Shown piece by piece: positions 7,953 through 14,284 of a DNA stretch of 15,296 bases (positions within the stretch are counted from its first letter, which is position 1; each line of letters starts with the position of its first letter). This stretch comes from Holophagales bacterium. Lineage in GTDB: Bacteria > Acidobacteriota > Holophagae > Holophagales > Holophagaceae. Where the stretch lies: the NCBI GenBank assembly GCA_031283145.1, contig JAITCJ010000113.1, forward strand, positions 1 to 15,296, in the 5' to 3' direction. The notes beneath the pieces are model-generated. The model searched no databases and was not told the origin of the DNA. It worked only from the letters and a program-made list of their open reading frames with translations. The position numbers and the translations under genes are program-made.

Positions 7953-8440
7953 ATGGACGAAAACACTGCCAACCCCAAAAAATTTGGTCGTTTTACCAAG
8001 CACATTATTGTGGGCAGCGTTATCAGCGGCCTGTTATCCGCAATTCCCCTTTTGAGTTGCTTAAACATAATCTTTTGCCTGCTGAATGTGGCGTCTATAG
8101 TTTTCGCGCTGTATCTGTATCTGAATGCTAATTCGGAAGATATGATAACTATCGGCGAGTCTGCGGGATTTGGGGCCGTTGCCGGAGCGGGGGGGGATTG
8201 ATTTCTGGAATCGTTGGTATCTTAATGAATATGCTGTTTGGCGCTGCCTTAGCTTCTTGGATGTCCGCCAACTTCCCTGGGGTCGATAGTGATAATTTAC
8301 TTGGCATCACAGCCTTCTCAGGCGGCGTTATAGCTTTCATGGTCATTCCATTACAGATGGCTCTGTTCGCTGGCTTTGGCGCGCTGGCCGGACCTTTGGG
8401 GATGCAATTTTTCTTTAAGACGCGTATCCACAGACCCTGA
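7953..8440 (+). pseudogene. Small multi-spanning membrane protein, frame broken at a G8 tract
   Basis: The first part starts at ATG 7953 behind AAGGAG and stops at 8199-8201, just after a run of eight G. The second part, in the +1 frame from about 8198, continues to 8440. One additional G would join them as ...GAVAGAGGGLISGIVGILMN..., giving about 163 residues. The joined product begins with a short charged N-terminus (MDENTANPKKFGRFTK) and then has about four to five hydrophobic segments: IIVGSVISGLLSAIPLL, IIFCLLNVASIVFALYLYL, GLISGIVGILMNMLFGAAL, AFSGGVIAFMVIPLQMALFA and the adjoining FGALAGPLG. I do not recognise the family. The break could be decay, a sequencing error in a homopolymer, or an OFF phase of a slippage-controlled gene. 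Its likely promoter comes from the element at 7810-7910. Confidence 0.65.
8189..8196 (+). repeat. Poly-G tract, G8, at the frame break
   Basis: There are eight uninterrupted G residues exactly where the two halves of the membrane-protein gene change frame. Nine G would restore one continuous ORF. Confidence 0.9.
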
Positions 8441-8537
8441 ACCGGATTTTCAGTCTCATCCTGATATTGTCTGCGGCTGGCAAACTGTTGTTGGTTTCGC
8501 TATTGCCGTTGCGGATGGATTTTTGCTGTGAGGAATA

Positions 8538-8580
8538 GGCGGTGGTTTATTGCTGTTTGATTGAGAACAAGCAAACCGCC
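8538..8580. other. Composite hairpin upstream of the antiporter gene
   Basis: GGCGGT (8538-8543) pairs with ACCGCC (8575-8580). Inside it TTGCTGTT pairs with AACAAGCAA with one bulge around an 8-nt loop. It lies 40 bp before the antiporter ATG and has no T-run, so a 5'-leader structure is as likely as a terminator. Apart from this hairpin I see nothing else definite in 8441-8620. Confidence 0.4.
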
Positions 8581-8620
8581 AATCTCGCGGTCATGATAAA
8601 GAAACTGGATAGTTTTATTT

Positions 8621-10603
8621 ATGCTCGTATTTGAATATGTGTTGATACTTCTCGCGGCGGTTTTGTTGTCAAATTTGATTAACCGCTTTGTGCCTGTATT
8701 GTCCGCGCCGATTTTGCAGATTGTTTTAGGAGCGGCTGTCGCGTTAATCCCTTTTGGCGCGTTCGGCTTTGAATTTGATCTGGAACCGGAATTATTTTTC
8801 GTTTTGTTCATCGCGCCGCTCGTGTTCTATACGAGCATGACCGCTGACAAAAAGACCCTGTGGGATATGAAAAGCCCGATTTTAGGCTCTGCCGTGATAT
8901 TGGTTGTTATAACGGTACTGACGGTTGGCTATGCGTTGCACGCGATTGTGCCCATTATTCCGCTGAGCGCGGCGTTCGTGCTGAACGCCGCGCTCAGCCC
9001 AACGGACGATGTGGCCGTGAGCGCGGTAGGAAAGCGCGTGGCCATACCGCAAAAAATTATGGGAATCTTGTCCGGAGAATCCATAATTAACGACGCTTCG
9101 GGTATAGTGTGTTTTCAATTCGCTATCGCCGCCGCTGTAACAGGCTCATTCTCAATAGCCAAAGCTACGGGTCAATTTCTGTTAGTGGGTTTGGGCGGCA
9201 TTCTGGCTGGTTTGGCTTTCACACTATTGAAATACGCGCTTGTAAAGTGGCTTCGTTCCCTCGGCATAGAAAATGTCACATTGCATATTTTAATAGGGTT
9301 GCTGACGCCGTTTATAATATACATGGCCGCCGAAAGACTTGGCGTCAGTGGCATTTTAGCCGTGTTCGCCGCCGGGGTTTCCCACTCCTTCGCGCGGGTT
9401 CAGTTGAACCCCGAAACAGTCAGCCTGAATACCGCCCTTGAGAGTATGTGGTCAATGCTGGCGTTTACTTTTGAAGGTATAGTGTTCGTCATGTTGGGTA
9501 CGCAACTGCCTGGCATTTTGAAAACTATTGAGAAACATTCCATTGGCGGATGGCAAATCGCGGGCTGTGTCCTGTTGCTTACATTGGTTTTTGCGGCTCT
9601 CCGCTTTGTATGGTGGATATTGGCTATACGAAAAAAGACTTATCAAGACCAGGGAAAAATCATTGGGCGAATAAAATCCGGCGTGATTTTCAGTCTCGCC
9701 GGCGCGCGCGGCACGGTAACGCTGGCAAGCGTGATGTCAATTCCGCTCATGCTGACGGACGGAAACCTTTTCCCCGTGCGCGACTTGATTATTTTGCTTG
9801 CGAGCGGCGTTATAGTCGTGTCGCTGCTCATTACGAATTTCTTATTACCCTTATTTGTTGAGCGGAAAGCAGAGCAGGGTAAAAATCAGTCGGAATCGGA
9901 GGCTTATGCTGAAATTATTCAAAGAGTAATGACGCGGCTATTATCCGAAGCGACGGAAGAAAACCGAGCGGCTACCCTAACAGTCGTAAGAAGCTATTAC
10001 GAGCGAAACGCCGCGTCTATGGGCGAGAATTTGCGCTTAGAAACGACTGAGGCTAAAAAACTGAAAAGGCAAGTTTTTATATGGGAAAAAGAAAACACCA
10101 CAGCCCTGCTTGAAAATGGCGTTGTCCCCGAAGCCGTAGCCAAACACTTCATTGAGTTTTTAGACACTCGTATCCAATCAGAAAGAAATGAAAGGTTTTT
10201 TCAAAAATTTACTTGGCTTATTAATAAATTGCATCGCTTTAATCATTTAAAAAGTGAAAAAAATACCAGAAATGATTTTTTTAAACTTTTGACCGCCAAT
10301 TCACTGTTTGTTTTAGAAAAGCTGAATAAAATAAGAAATAATGAAAATGCTGATGCCGTTGATAAATTAATTTCATCTTACGAACTAACCGCCGCTTTCC
10401 ATATGGGGGGCGGATGGGAAAAGGAAAGAATTGCCAATGCCGAAGCCGCTGAATCTCTCATTTATCAAGTCGCCTCGAAAGGTTTTCATATGGAACGCGG
10501 GCTTATTCACGAAATGTTTGAAGCGGGGCGTATTTCAAGAGAAACCGCTAAAGAAATGCGCGGCAATATCGCAGCGTTGGAAGCAAGATTTCAAATGGGT
10601 TGA
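8621..10603 (+). CDS. CPA1-family monovalent cation/proton antiporter
   Basis: This 660-residue inner-membrane protein has about 12 hydrophobic segments in residues 1-420 and a roughly 230-residue charged cytoplasmic tail. Family hallmarks are LSPTDDVAVSAVGKR (residues about 125-139) and GILSGESIINDASGIV (about 149-164), which contains the Asn157-Asp158 pair typical of CPA1 (NhaP-like, electroneutral) exchangers. RGTVTLASVMSIPL near the end of the membrane domain is also typical. It should exchange Na+ or K+ for H+; the ion cannot be told from sequence. The tail contains a helical region (about 430-540) and the segment YELTAAFHMGGGWEKERI, as seen in long bacterial CPA1 proteins. The start at 8621 gives the usual short N-terminus before the first helix, but its ribosome binding site is weak. 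The next gene begins 33 bp downstream. Confidence 0.92.
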   Translation: MLVFEYVLILLAAVLLSNLINRFVPVLSAPILQIVLGAAVALIPFGAFGFEFDLEPELFFVLFIAPLVFYTSMTADKKTLWDMKSPILGSAVILVVITVLTVGYALHAIVPIIPLSAAFVLNAALSPTDDVAVSAVGKRVAIPQKIMGILSGESIINDASGIVCFQFAIAAAVTGSFSIAKATGQFLLVGLGGILAGLAFTLLKYALVKWLRSLGIENVTLHILIGLLTPFIIYMAAERLGVSGILAVFAAGVSHSFARVQLNPETVSLNTALESMWSMLAFTFEGIVFVMLGTQLPGILKTIEKHSIGGWQIAGCVLLLTLVFAALRFVWWILAIRKKTYQDQGKIIGRIKSGVIFSLAGARGTVTLASVMSIPLMLTDGNLFPVRDLIILLASGVIVVSLLITNFLLPLFVERKAEQGKNQSESEAYAEIIQRVMTRLLSEATEENRAATLTVVRSYYERNAASMGENLRLETTEAKKLKRQVFIWEKENTTALLENGVVPEAVAKHFIEFLDTRIQSERNERFFQKFTWLINKLHRFNHLKSEKNTRNDFFKLLTANSLFVLEKLNKIRNNENADAVDKLISSYELTAAFHMGGGWEKERIANAEAAESLIYQVASKGFHMERGLIHEMFEAGRISRETAKEMRGNIAALEARFQMG

Positions 10604-10636
10604 AACGGCTATATCCTATAAGATAATAAAAGTTCT

Positions 10637-11157
10637 ATGCGTCCTGTACACGTTTCATACTTAATGAGATTTTTGGCCGCTTTAATAGGCGCGTTGCCTT
10701 GGGCGCTATCTGTTTTTGGCCAGTACGCTCTGGGCATGCCGCTGTTCAGGGGGCTTTGCCACCAGATGCCTGAGCGTACACTGATACTCTGCGGCGCGCC
10801 AATGGCTGTATGCAGCCGCTGCGCGGGTATTTACGCTGGTATTGCCATTGGATCTGTCATACCTCCTTTCGGCTTTATGGCTCGACATGGACGCGCGGCT
10901 GTATGGATAGCTTTTTCTGTCGCGCTGCTGGATGTTGCCATACAAGACTACCTTGCGCATTCAATAAATCACGGCTTTCGGATAGTGATACCAATTCTTA
11001 TTTCTAATGTGAGATAACACTCACGCAACATCTTTATTTTCAAGATATAGTGAACTGTTGGACAACGTTGGCAATGAGAATTGGTATGACAGGTCTTATC
11101 GCGGGTTTGGCGGCAAGCGCTTTTTTATTCAGTTCAATGGAAAAATCAAATGCCTGA
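10637..11157 (+). pseudogene. DUF2085 membrane protein, interrupted by a 98-bp element
   Basis: The N-terminal 117 codons (10637-10987) encode a small membrane protein with the DUF2085 signature: GLCHQMPERTLILCGAPM, then AVCSRCAGIYAGIAIG. The Cys/His spacing suggests metal binding, but no function is established. At 10989 a 98-bp element begins and the frame closes at 11017. Removing the element and one TGA copy joins GFRIV to TGLIAGLAASAFLFSSMEKSNA and a TGA stop at 11155-11157. That restores a 139-residue protein of normal DUF2085 form, so the gene was intact before the insertion. The truncated 126-residue product may still be made. The start has a weak SD and lies 33 bp after the antiporter gene, so co-transcription is likely. 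Confidence 0.85.
10989..11086 (+). mobile_element. 98-bp TACCA/TGGTA miniature element, copy 2 (inside DUF2085 gene)
   Basis: The terminal inverted repeat is TACCAATTCTTATT against AATGAGAATTGGTA, with one mismatch in 14. TGA flanks both ends (10986-10988 and 11087-11089). The core contains ACGCAACAT, and the tail CAACGTTGGCAATGAGAA matches the tail of copy 1. Excision of 101 bp (98 plus one TGA) restores the host reading frame exactly. It has no coding capacity. Confidence 0.88.
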
Positions 11158-11335
11158 AGCCATAACAGAAAGCGATGCCAATTTTAGGCATTGTTGGCAA
11201 TGACGGCCAAGCCAAGATTGAGAGGTTGAGAATCAAAAACTGTCTGATAGCAAGTTGCGATCAAATGATGTCACATTTCATACCAACTTGCAATCAAGTC
11301 TGCCGTAATATAAAATCGGTTTTGAAGGAGGCGCC

Positions 11336-12434
11336 ATGCGGCCGCCAAAACCGATACCGGAGGAAAGGCTCGCAGAGCTGGCGGAGTTCGGCAGACGGAG
11401 ACCGAAGGGCAAGGAGCTGTTGCGCTTCCTCTGCGTCTGGCTGCGCGTGGAGCACGGCATGCGGGCCGCGGCGGGGCGGGGGCGTTGCGCGAGGGTGCGT
11501 GCGGCGGGAGGCGCCGCCAGATTATGACCGTCGGGGAGGAAGCCGAGTTCCTCGGGGGTTTCCTCAAGGCAGCCGGCGACGCGTCGGTGCTTGTGGCGGG
11601 CGAGATAAAGGCCGTGCTGGAGGCGAGGCTGGGGCGGAAGGTTCACGAGACGACCGTGTACCGGATGCTCAAGCGGCACGGCTGGCGGAAGGTCGCGCCC
11701 GGACCGAGGCACCCGAGGCAGGACCCGAAGGCCGCCGAGGCCTTCAAAAAGGGGGTACGCGGAGGCGGTAGCGAAGGCACTGGCGGAGGCGAAGAAGAGG
11801 AAAGCGCCGCTGAGGATCGCGTTCCAGGACGAGGCCAGGATCGGCAGGATAAGCGACCCCAGGAGATGCTGGGCGCCGCGGCCGACGCGCCCCGGCGCAG
11901 ATGGTGAGGGAGTACGCGTACGTGTTCAGCGCCGTCAGCCCGGTCGGCGGATGCCACGACAGCCTCGTCCTGCCGTGGGCCGACACGGAGGCCATCTCCC
12001 TGTTCCTAAAGGAGGTGGCAGGGCGGCACCCGGACGAGTACATCCTCGTGTTCATGTACCAGGCCGCGTGGCACAAGGCGAAGGCCCTCAAGGTCCCGCC
12101 GAACATGACGCTGGCCTTCCTGCCGCCGTACTCCCCCGAGCTGAACCCGCAGGAGCAGGTCTGGGACGAGCTGCGCGAGAAGTCCCTGGCCAACAGGCTG
12201 TTCATACCAATTTGCGTTCAAATCTGCCGTATCGCAGCGTTGCTTTTGAGGAACGGTGCCGCGAACCGCTGAATGTAAATGCAACATTGGACGCAATCTG
12301 GTATCAAAAGCCTGGACGCCGTGGTGGACGCGGCTGTGGAGGGCCTGCGGCGCATCGAGGCCTCGCCCGGCGCGGTGGCGCGGCTTACGAGGCGGGACTG
12401 GATGGGATCGCTGCCGGAGAGTATTGGAAGTTAA
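11336..12434 (+). pseudogene. IS630-family DDE transposase, multiply disrupted
   Basis: It begins at ATG 11336 behind GGAGG. Continuous homology needs three frame changes, near 11475 (G-rich run), near 11750 (AAAAAGGGGG) and near 11885. The segments are MRPPKPIPEERLAELAEFG (start), FLKAAGDASVLVAGEIKAVL with VHETTVYRMLKRHGW (helix-turn-helix part), RIAFQDEARIGR with the first catalytic Asp, YVFSAVSPVGGCHDSLVLPW, and LPPYSPELNPQEQVWDEL with the catalytic Glu. The second catalytic Asp is replaced by Tyr (VFMYQAAWH, where DQAAWH-like is expected). A 99-bp element splits NRLF from KSLDAVVDAAVEGLRRIEAS, and the gene ends at TAA 12432-12434. It cannot encode an active enzyme as read. Some of the frameshifts could be assembly errors in GC-rich runs, but the Asp-to-Tyr change and the insertion cannot. 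Confidence 0.88.
12205..12303 (+). mobile_element. 99-bp TACCA/TGGTA miniature element, copy 3 (inside the IS630 transposase)
   Basis: The ends are TACCAATTTGCGT and ACGCAATCTGGTA, a 13-bp terminal repeat with two mismatches. TCA flanks both sides (12202-12204 and 12304-12306). Removing 102 bp restores the transposase as ...NRLF-KSLDAVV... in one frame. Its first 30 bp match the inner left end of the host IS (11281 onward) at about 26 positions, including TCTGCCGTA. The match extends, gapped, through the region of the IS ribosome binding site, which suggests an internal-deletion derivative of such an IS. It places a stop codon in the transposase at 12270-12272. Confidence 0.88.
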
Positions 12435-12524
12435 GGCAATATTTATTGCAAACTGGTATGATCGTAACTTGACATAGCGGCGATTGCTCACCGCCATACA
12501 GTATCTGGAGTCTGCCTCAAAAAC

Positions 12525-12563
12525 TTCCGTATCAAAATCGCGGAACGCGATTTTGATACGGAA
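12525..12563 (-). terminator. Strong hairpin terminator of the NTF2-like gene
   Basis: There is a perfect 18-bp inverted repeat (12525-12542 and 12546-12563) with a 3-nt loop. Read on the minus strand it follows the NTF2-like stop codon by 11 bp and is followed by GTTTTTG. Position and T-run suit a Rho-independent terminator. Confidence 0.8.
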
Positions 12564-12574
12564 CCGTCACATAT

Positions 12575-12967
12575 TCAGCAAGGATAGGCGGAGAACTGGT
12601 CTGCGACAGCCAACCAGTGCCCGTTCTCTTTCACTACAAAAAACAGGTCGCGGCCTGCTTGTTGTATTGTGTTTCCGTTCATGTCAAAGGACATATCAAA
12701 GTCGTAAGCCACTACAGCAGCGTTTTCATAGACGTGGATAACCGGATTTAATTCTCTCCAGTAATGAATTTTGGCGGCTCCGGTAAAGGACTTCCACCCT
12801 TCTATACAAGCGGGTCCGCCCTCAACGCGATGCCGACTCGTGGGCGTCACCGCAACCATGTTTGCGTGGAAGTAGTTTACCAGTTCATCTGGGTTGCCCT
12901 TTGTCCAGACGTCATTCATGGCCAGAATCATGGACCAGATTTCAACTTTTGTTGGATCATCAAACAT
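12575..12967 (-). CDS. NTF2/SnoaL-like domain protein
   Basis: This 130-residue protein has the alpha+beta cone fold pattern of the NTF2-like superfamily: an N-terminal helix with IWSMILAMNDVWTKGNPDELVNYF, then VAVTPTSRHRVEGGPACIEGW, ELNPVIHVYENAAVVAYDF, GRDLFFVVKENGHWLAVADQFS and AYP. This subgroup often carries small-molecule binding or isomerase-like roles, but no substrate can be assigned. The ATG at 12967, with GGGGGT just upstream, is preferred over the TTG at 12997, which would add ten residues that do not fit the domain. It is a single gene, ended by the hairpin at 12525-12563, and separated from the methyltransferase gene upstream by that gene's terminator. Confidence 0.8.
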   Translation of the reverse strand: MFDDPTKVEIWSMILAMNDVWTKGNPDELVNYFHANMVAVTPTSRHRVEGGPACIEGWKSFTGAAKIHYWRELNPVIHVYENAAVVAYDFDMSFDMNGNTIQQAGRDLFFVVKENGHWLAVADQFSAYPC

Positions 12968-13103
12968 CCGTACCCCCAGACTACAGACTATAGTCAATCA
13001 ACCTTAAAATCAACACAAACCATACTTGTTGCGCCACCAACAATGCAAACAGTGCTTGAAGCGGCCTGAAGGTTTTCTATAAACTGCCTCTGGAAAAGCA
13101 CTT

Positions 13104-13151
13104 CCAACAAACCTGAAAAACAGACTGAGGCCTGTTTTTCAGGTTTGTTGG
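13104..13151 (-). terminator. Perfect 20-bp stem terminator overlapping the methyltransferase stop codon
   Basis: The arms at 13104-13123 and 13132-13151 are exactly complementary over 20 bp, with an 8-nt loop. The methyltransferase stop (13139-13141 on the minus strand) lies inside the stem, so its last residues (NNQQT) are encoded by the repeat. The left arm matches 751-770 in 19 of 20 bases, so this is a dispersed terminator-like repeat. Confidence 0.75.
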
Positions 13152-13957
13152 TTATTGCCCTGAATCAGATTCATTTTACTCATGAGTATTGCCCCTGCCG
13201 CTGAAATGTTAAGGCTGTCTATCTGCCTTTCTAAGGGGATTCGGATGTGTTTTGTACACTTGGTCTGCCAGAAGCTGTCCAGGCCGTGGGATTCTGCCCC
13301 TAAAACAAGGGCTGTTCTTGGGGCTGGCATCCATTCCCAAAAGATCTCGGCGTTTGACGTAGCGGCTGTCCCAACTATTTCGGATTTAACATTTGGGCAA
13401 TGTTGAAGCCATTTGTCTAATATATGATCCGGGTAATTGGATTTGAGTATGGGTATTTTCCAAACAGCGCCCATTGAAACCCTGACACAGCGTCTTGCGA
13501 ATGGGTTTGGACCTCTGCCAATCAGTATGCCGTCTATAGCTAAGGCTGCTGCTGTACGCGAGAGCTGGCCGAGATTATCAACATTGTCTAAATGGGGCAG
13601 TACCAAGAGGCGCGATGCTTGCGATAATTGCGTCTCAAGCGGAGCTTCGGGAACGGCACAGCAGCATAGTACGCCGCGATGAAAATTAAAACCGACCAAG
13701 GAGTTCAATTCATCGGTGTCAAGCGTGAGGAGTCTGGCTTGATGGGGCGTTTTGTCTTTCCATTCTTCAATCTGGCTTGAGTCGCATAAGAGTGAGACGA
13801 ACCGCAACATTCCTTGCTCGGCGGCTCGAATGGCTTCTTCAACAAGGTATCTGCCTTCACAGATGAAGCAGGTACCTATATCTGAATGTTGCGCAAGTTC
13901 AGCTCCATGAAGCCCTCTGTAAGGAGCTAAATCTATTGAACTCATGGCGGTGCGCAT
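13139..13957 (-). CDS. SpoU/TrmH-family RNA 2'-O-methyltransferase
   Basis: This protein of up to 272 residues has a C-terminal trefoil-knot (SPOUT) methyltransferase domain. Motif 1 is DNVDNLGQLSRTA (about 124-136), with the conserved Asn and Arg134. Motif 2 is LVLGAESHGLD (217-227). Motif 3 is RIPLERQIDSLNISAAGAIL (239-258). The N-terminal part, FICEGRYLVEEAIRA, is the L30e-like substrate-binding domain. It uses S-adenosylmethionine to methylate a ribose 2'-OH in tRNA or rRNA; the target nucleotide cannot be inferred. Met1 (13957) and Met5 (13945) are both possible starts, and neither has a clear SD. AT-rich TAAAATATA about 10-20 bp upstream could be a -10 region. The end of the gene lies inside its terminator. 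Confidence 0.9.
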   Translation of the reverse strand: MRTAMSSIDLAPYRGLHGAELAQHSDIGTCFICEGRYLVEEAIRAAEQGMLRFVSLLCDSSQIEEWKDKTPHQARLLTLDTDELNSLVGFNFHRGVLCCCAVPEAPLETQLSQASRLLVLPHLDNVDNLGQLSRTAAALAIDGILIGRGPNPFARRCVRVSMGAVWKIPILKSNYPDHILDKWLQHCPNVKSEIVGTAATSNAEIFWEWMPAPRTALVLGAESHGLDSFWQTKCTKHIRIPLERQIDSLNISAAGAILMSKMNLIQGNNQQT

Positions 13958-13994
13958 AGGGCTATATTTTACGCTTTTTGGGTTTTGGTTGTAT

Positions 13995-14028
13995 ATAGCA
14001 GTTCAACTTTTTGTAGTTGAACTGCTAT
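13995..14028. repeat. Short palindromic repeat, TATAGCAGT family, copy 2
   Basis: A perfect 14-bp inverted repeat (13995-14008 and 14015-14028) has a 6-nt loop. The left arm, ATAGCAGTTCAAC, is identical to the copy at 870-882. It lies in the gap upstream of the methyltransferase gene and overlaps the end of the possible gene fragment on the minus strand. Confidence 0.75.
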
Positions 14029-14159
14029 GCCGGGATTTGCTTGCAGAATGAGGCTGACAACGTCGAAATGTCGGCTTGTGAGAAGATGGACGGATAATAG
14101 CCAAGCGATTGACGTGGCGGTCTTGCGTAGTAAATGGATACCAAGACTTCATGGCCGCG

Positions 14160-14202
14160 TATTGCTTGTAGGTGGGCGCTGCCCGCCGTTGCGCAAGCAA
14201 TA
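14160..14202. other. 43-nt composite hairpin upstream of the repeat lipoprotein gene
   Basis: TATTGCTTG (14160-14168) pairs with CAAGCAATA (14194-14202). Nested inside, GGTGGGC (14171-14177) pairs with GCCCGCC (14181-14187) around a GCT loop, allowing one G-T pair. It lies just upstream of the putative -10 at 14220. It could be a terminator for a plus-strand transcript, an operator-like palindrome or a repeat. Confidence 0.45.
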
Positions 14203-14216
14203 ATACAAGTGAAAAT

Positions 14217-14225
14217 TGCTATAAT
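14217..14225 (+). promoter_or_regulatory. Extended -10 promoter for the repeat lipoprotein gene
   Basis: TTGCTATAAT contains a perfect TATAAT (14220-14225) preceded by the TGn extension. No good -35 is visible at 16-18 bp, which extended -10 promoters tolerate. Transcription would start near 14232, about 53 bp before the ATG. Confidence 0.5.
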
Positions 14226-14249
14226 TGGAATAAAATAAAATTATATCCA

Positions 14250-14269
14250 GCGCAAGTTTTTTGTTGCGC
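14250..14269 (+). other. 5'-leader hairpin just before the ribosome binding site
   Basis: GCGCAA (14250-14255) pairs with TTGCGC (14264-14269) around GTTTTTTG. It ends 4 bp before the GGAG (14274-14277) of the lipoprotein gene. It may modulate translation or stabilise the message. Confidence 0.4.
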
Positions 14270-14284
14270 GAACGGAGTTATGAC

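Larger units (their letters stand above)
11248..12458 (+). mobile_element. GC-rich IS630-type insertion sequence, inactive, flanked by TGA
   Basis: The coding part is far richer in G+C than its surroundings. The right end TTGCAAACTGGTA finishes at 12458. Two left-end-like sequences exist: TAGCAAGTTGCGATCAAAT at 11248 and TACCAACTTGCAATCAAGTC at 11281. Only the outer one gives matching 3-bp flanks (TGA at 11245-11247 and 12459-12461); the inner one is preceded by TCA. The transposase starts 55 bp inside the inner end and stops about 24 bp before the right end. It holds a 99-bp element at 12205-12303. The stretch 11158-11247 upstream shows no supportable gene. Confidence 0.8.
14025..14231 (-). 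pseudogene. Possible fragment of a small secreted protein
   Basis: An open frame of 68 codons begins with a signal-peptide-like stretch, IPIIAIFTCIIACATAGSAH, and continues with VLVSIYYARPPRQSLGYYP to a TAG inside the palindromic repeat. No ATG, GTG or TTG precedes the hydrophobic part, and I do not recognise the sequence, so it may be a truncated gene or chance. Otherwise I see no gene in 13958-14284. Confidence 0.2.

Noticed and set aside
11175..11771. 198-residue plus-strand ORF spanning the IS left end
   Set aside because: It crosses the IS boundary and then runs out of frame through GC-rich transposase DNA. Its composition (Arg/Gly/Ala-rich) is that of a shadow frame.
12205..12303. TA target duplication (canonical IS630) for the miniature elements
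   Set aside because: With a TA duplication the precursor would read TTCATATCA here and TGATATGA at the DUF2085 gene, and neither restores the reading frame. A 3-bp duplication restores both.
11951..12472. 173-residue ORF within the IS
   Set aside because: It is a shadow frame of the transposase. The conserved IS630 motifs are in the frame from 11901 to the insertion and in the KSLDAV frame after it.
14130..14240. Fourth miniature element starting at GGATACCAAGAC (about 14139)
   Set aside because: No TGGTA right end or matching trinucleotide occurs at the expected distance of about 100 bp.
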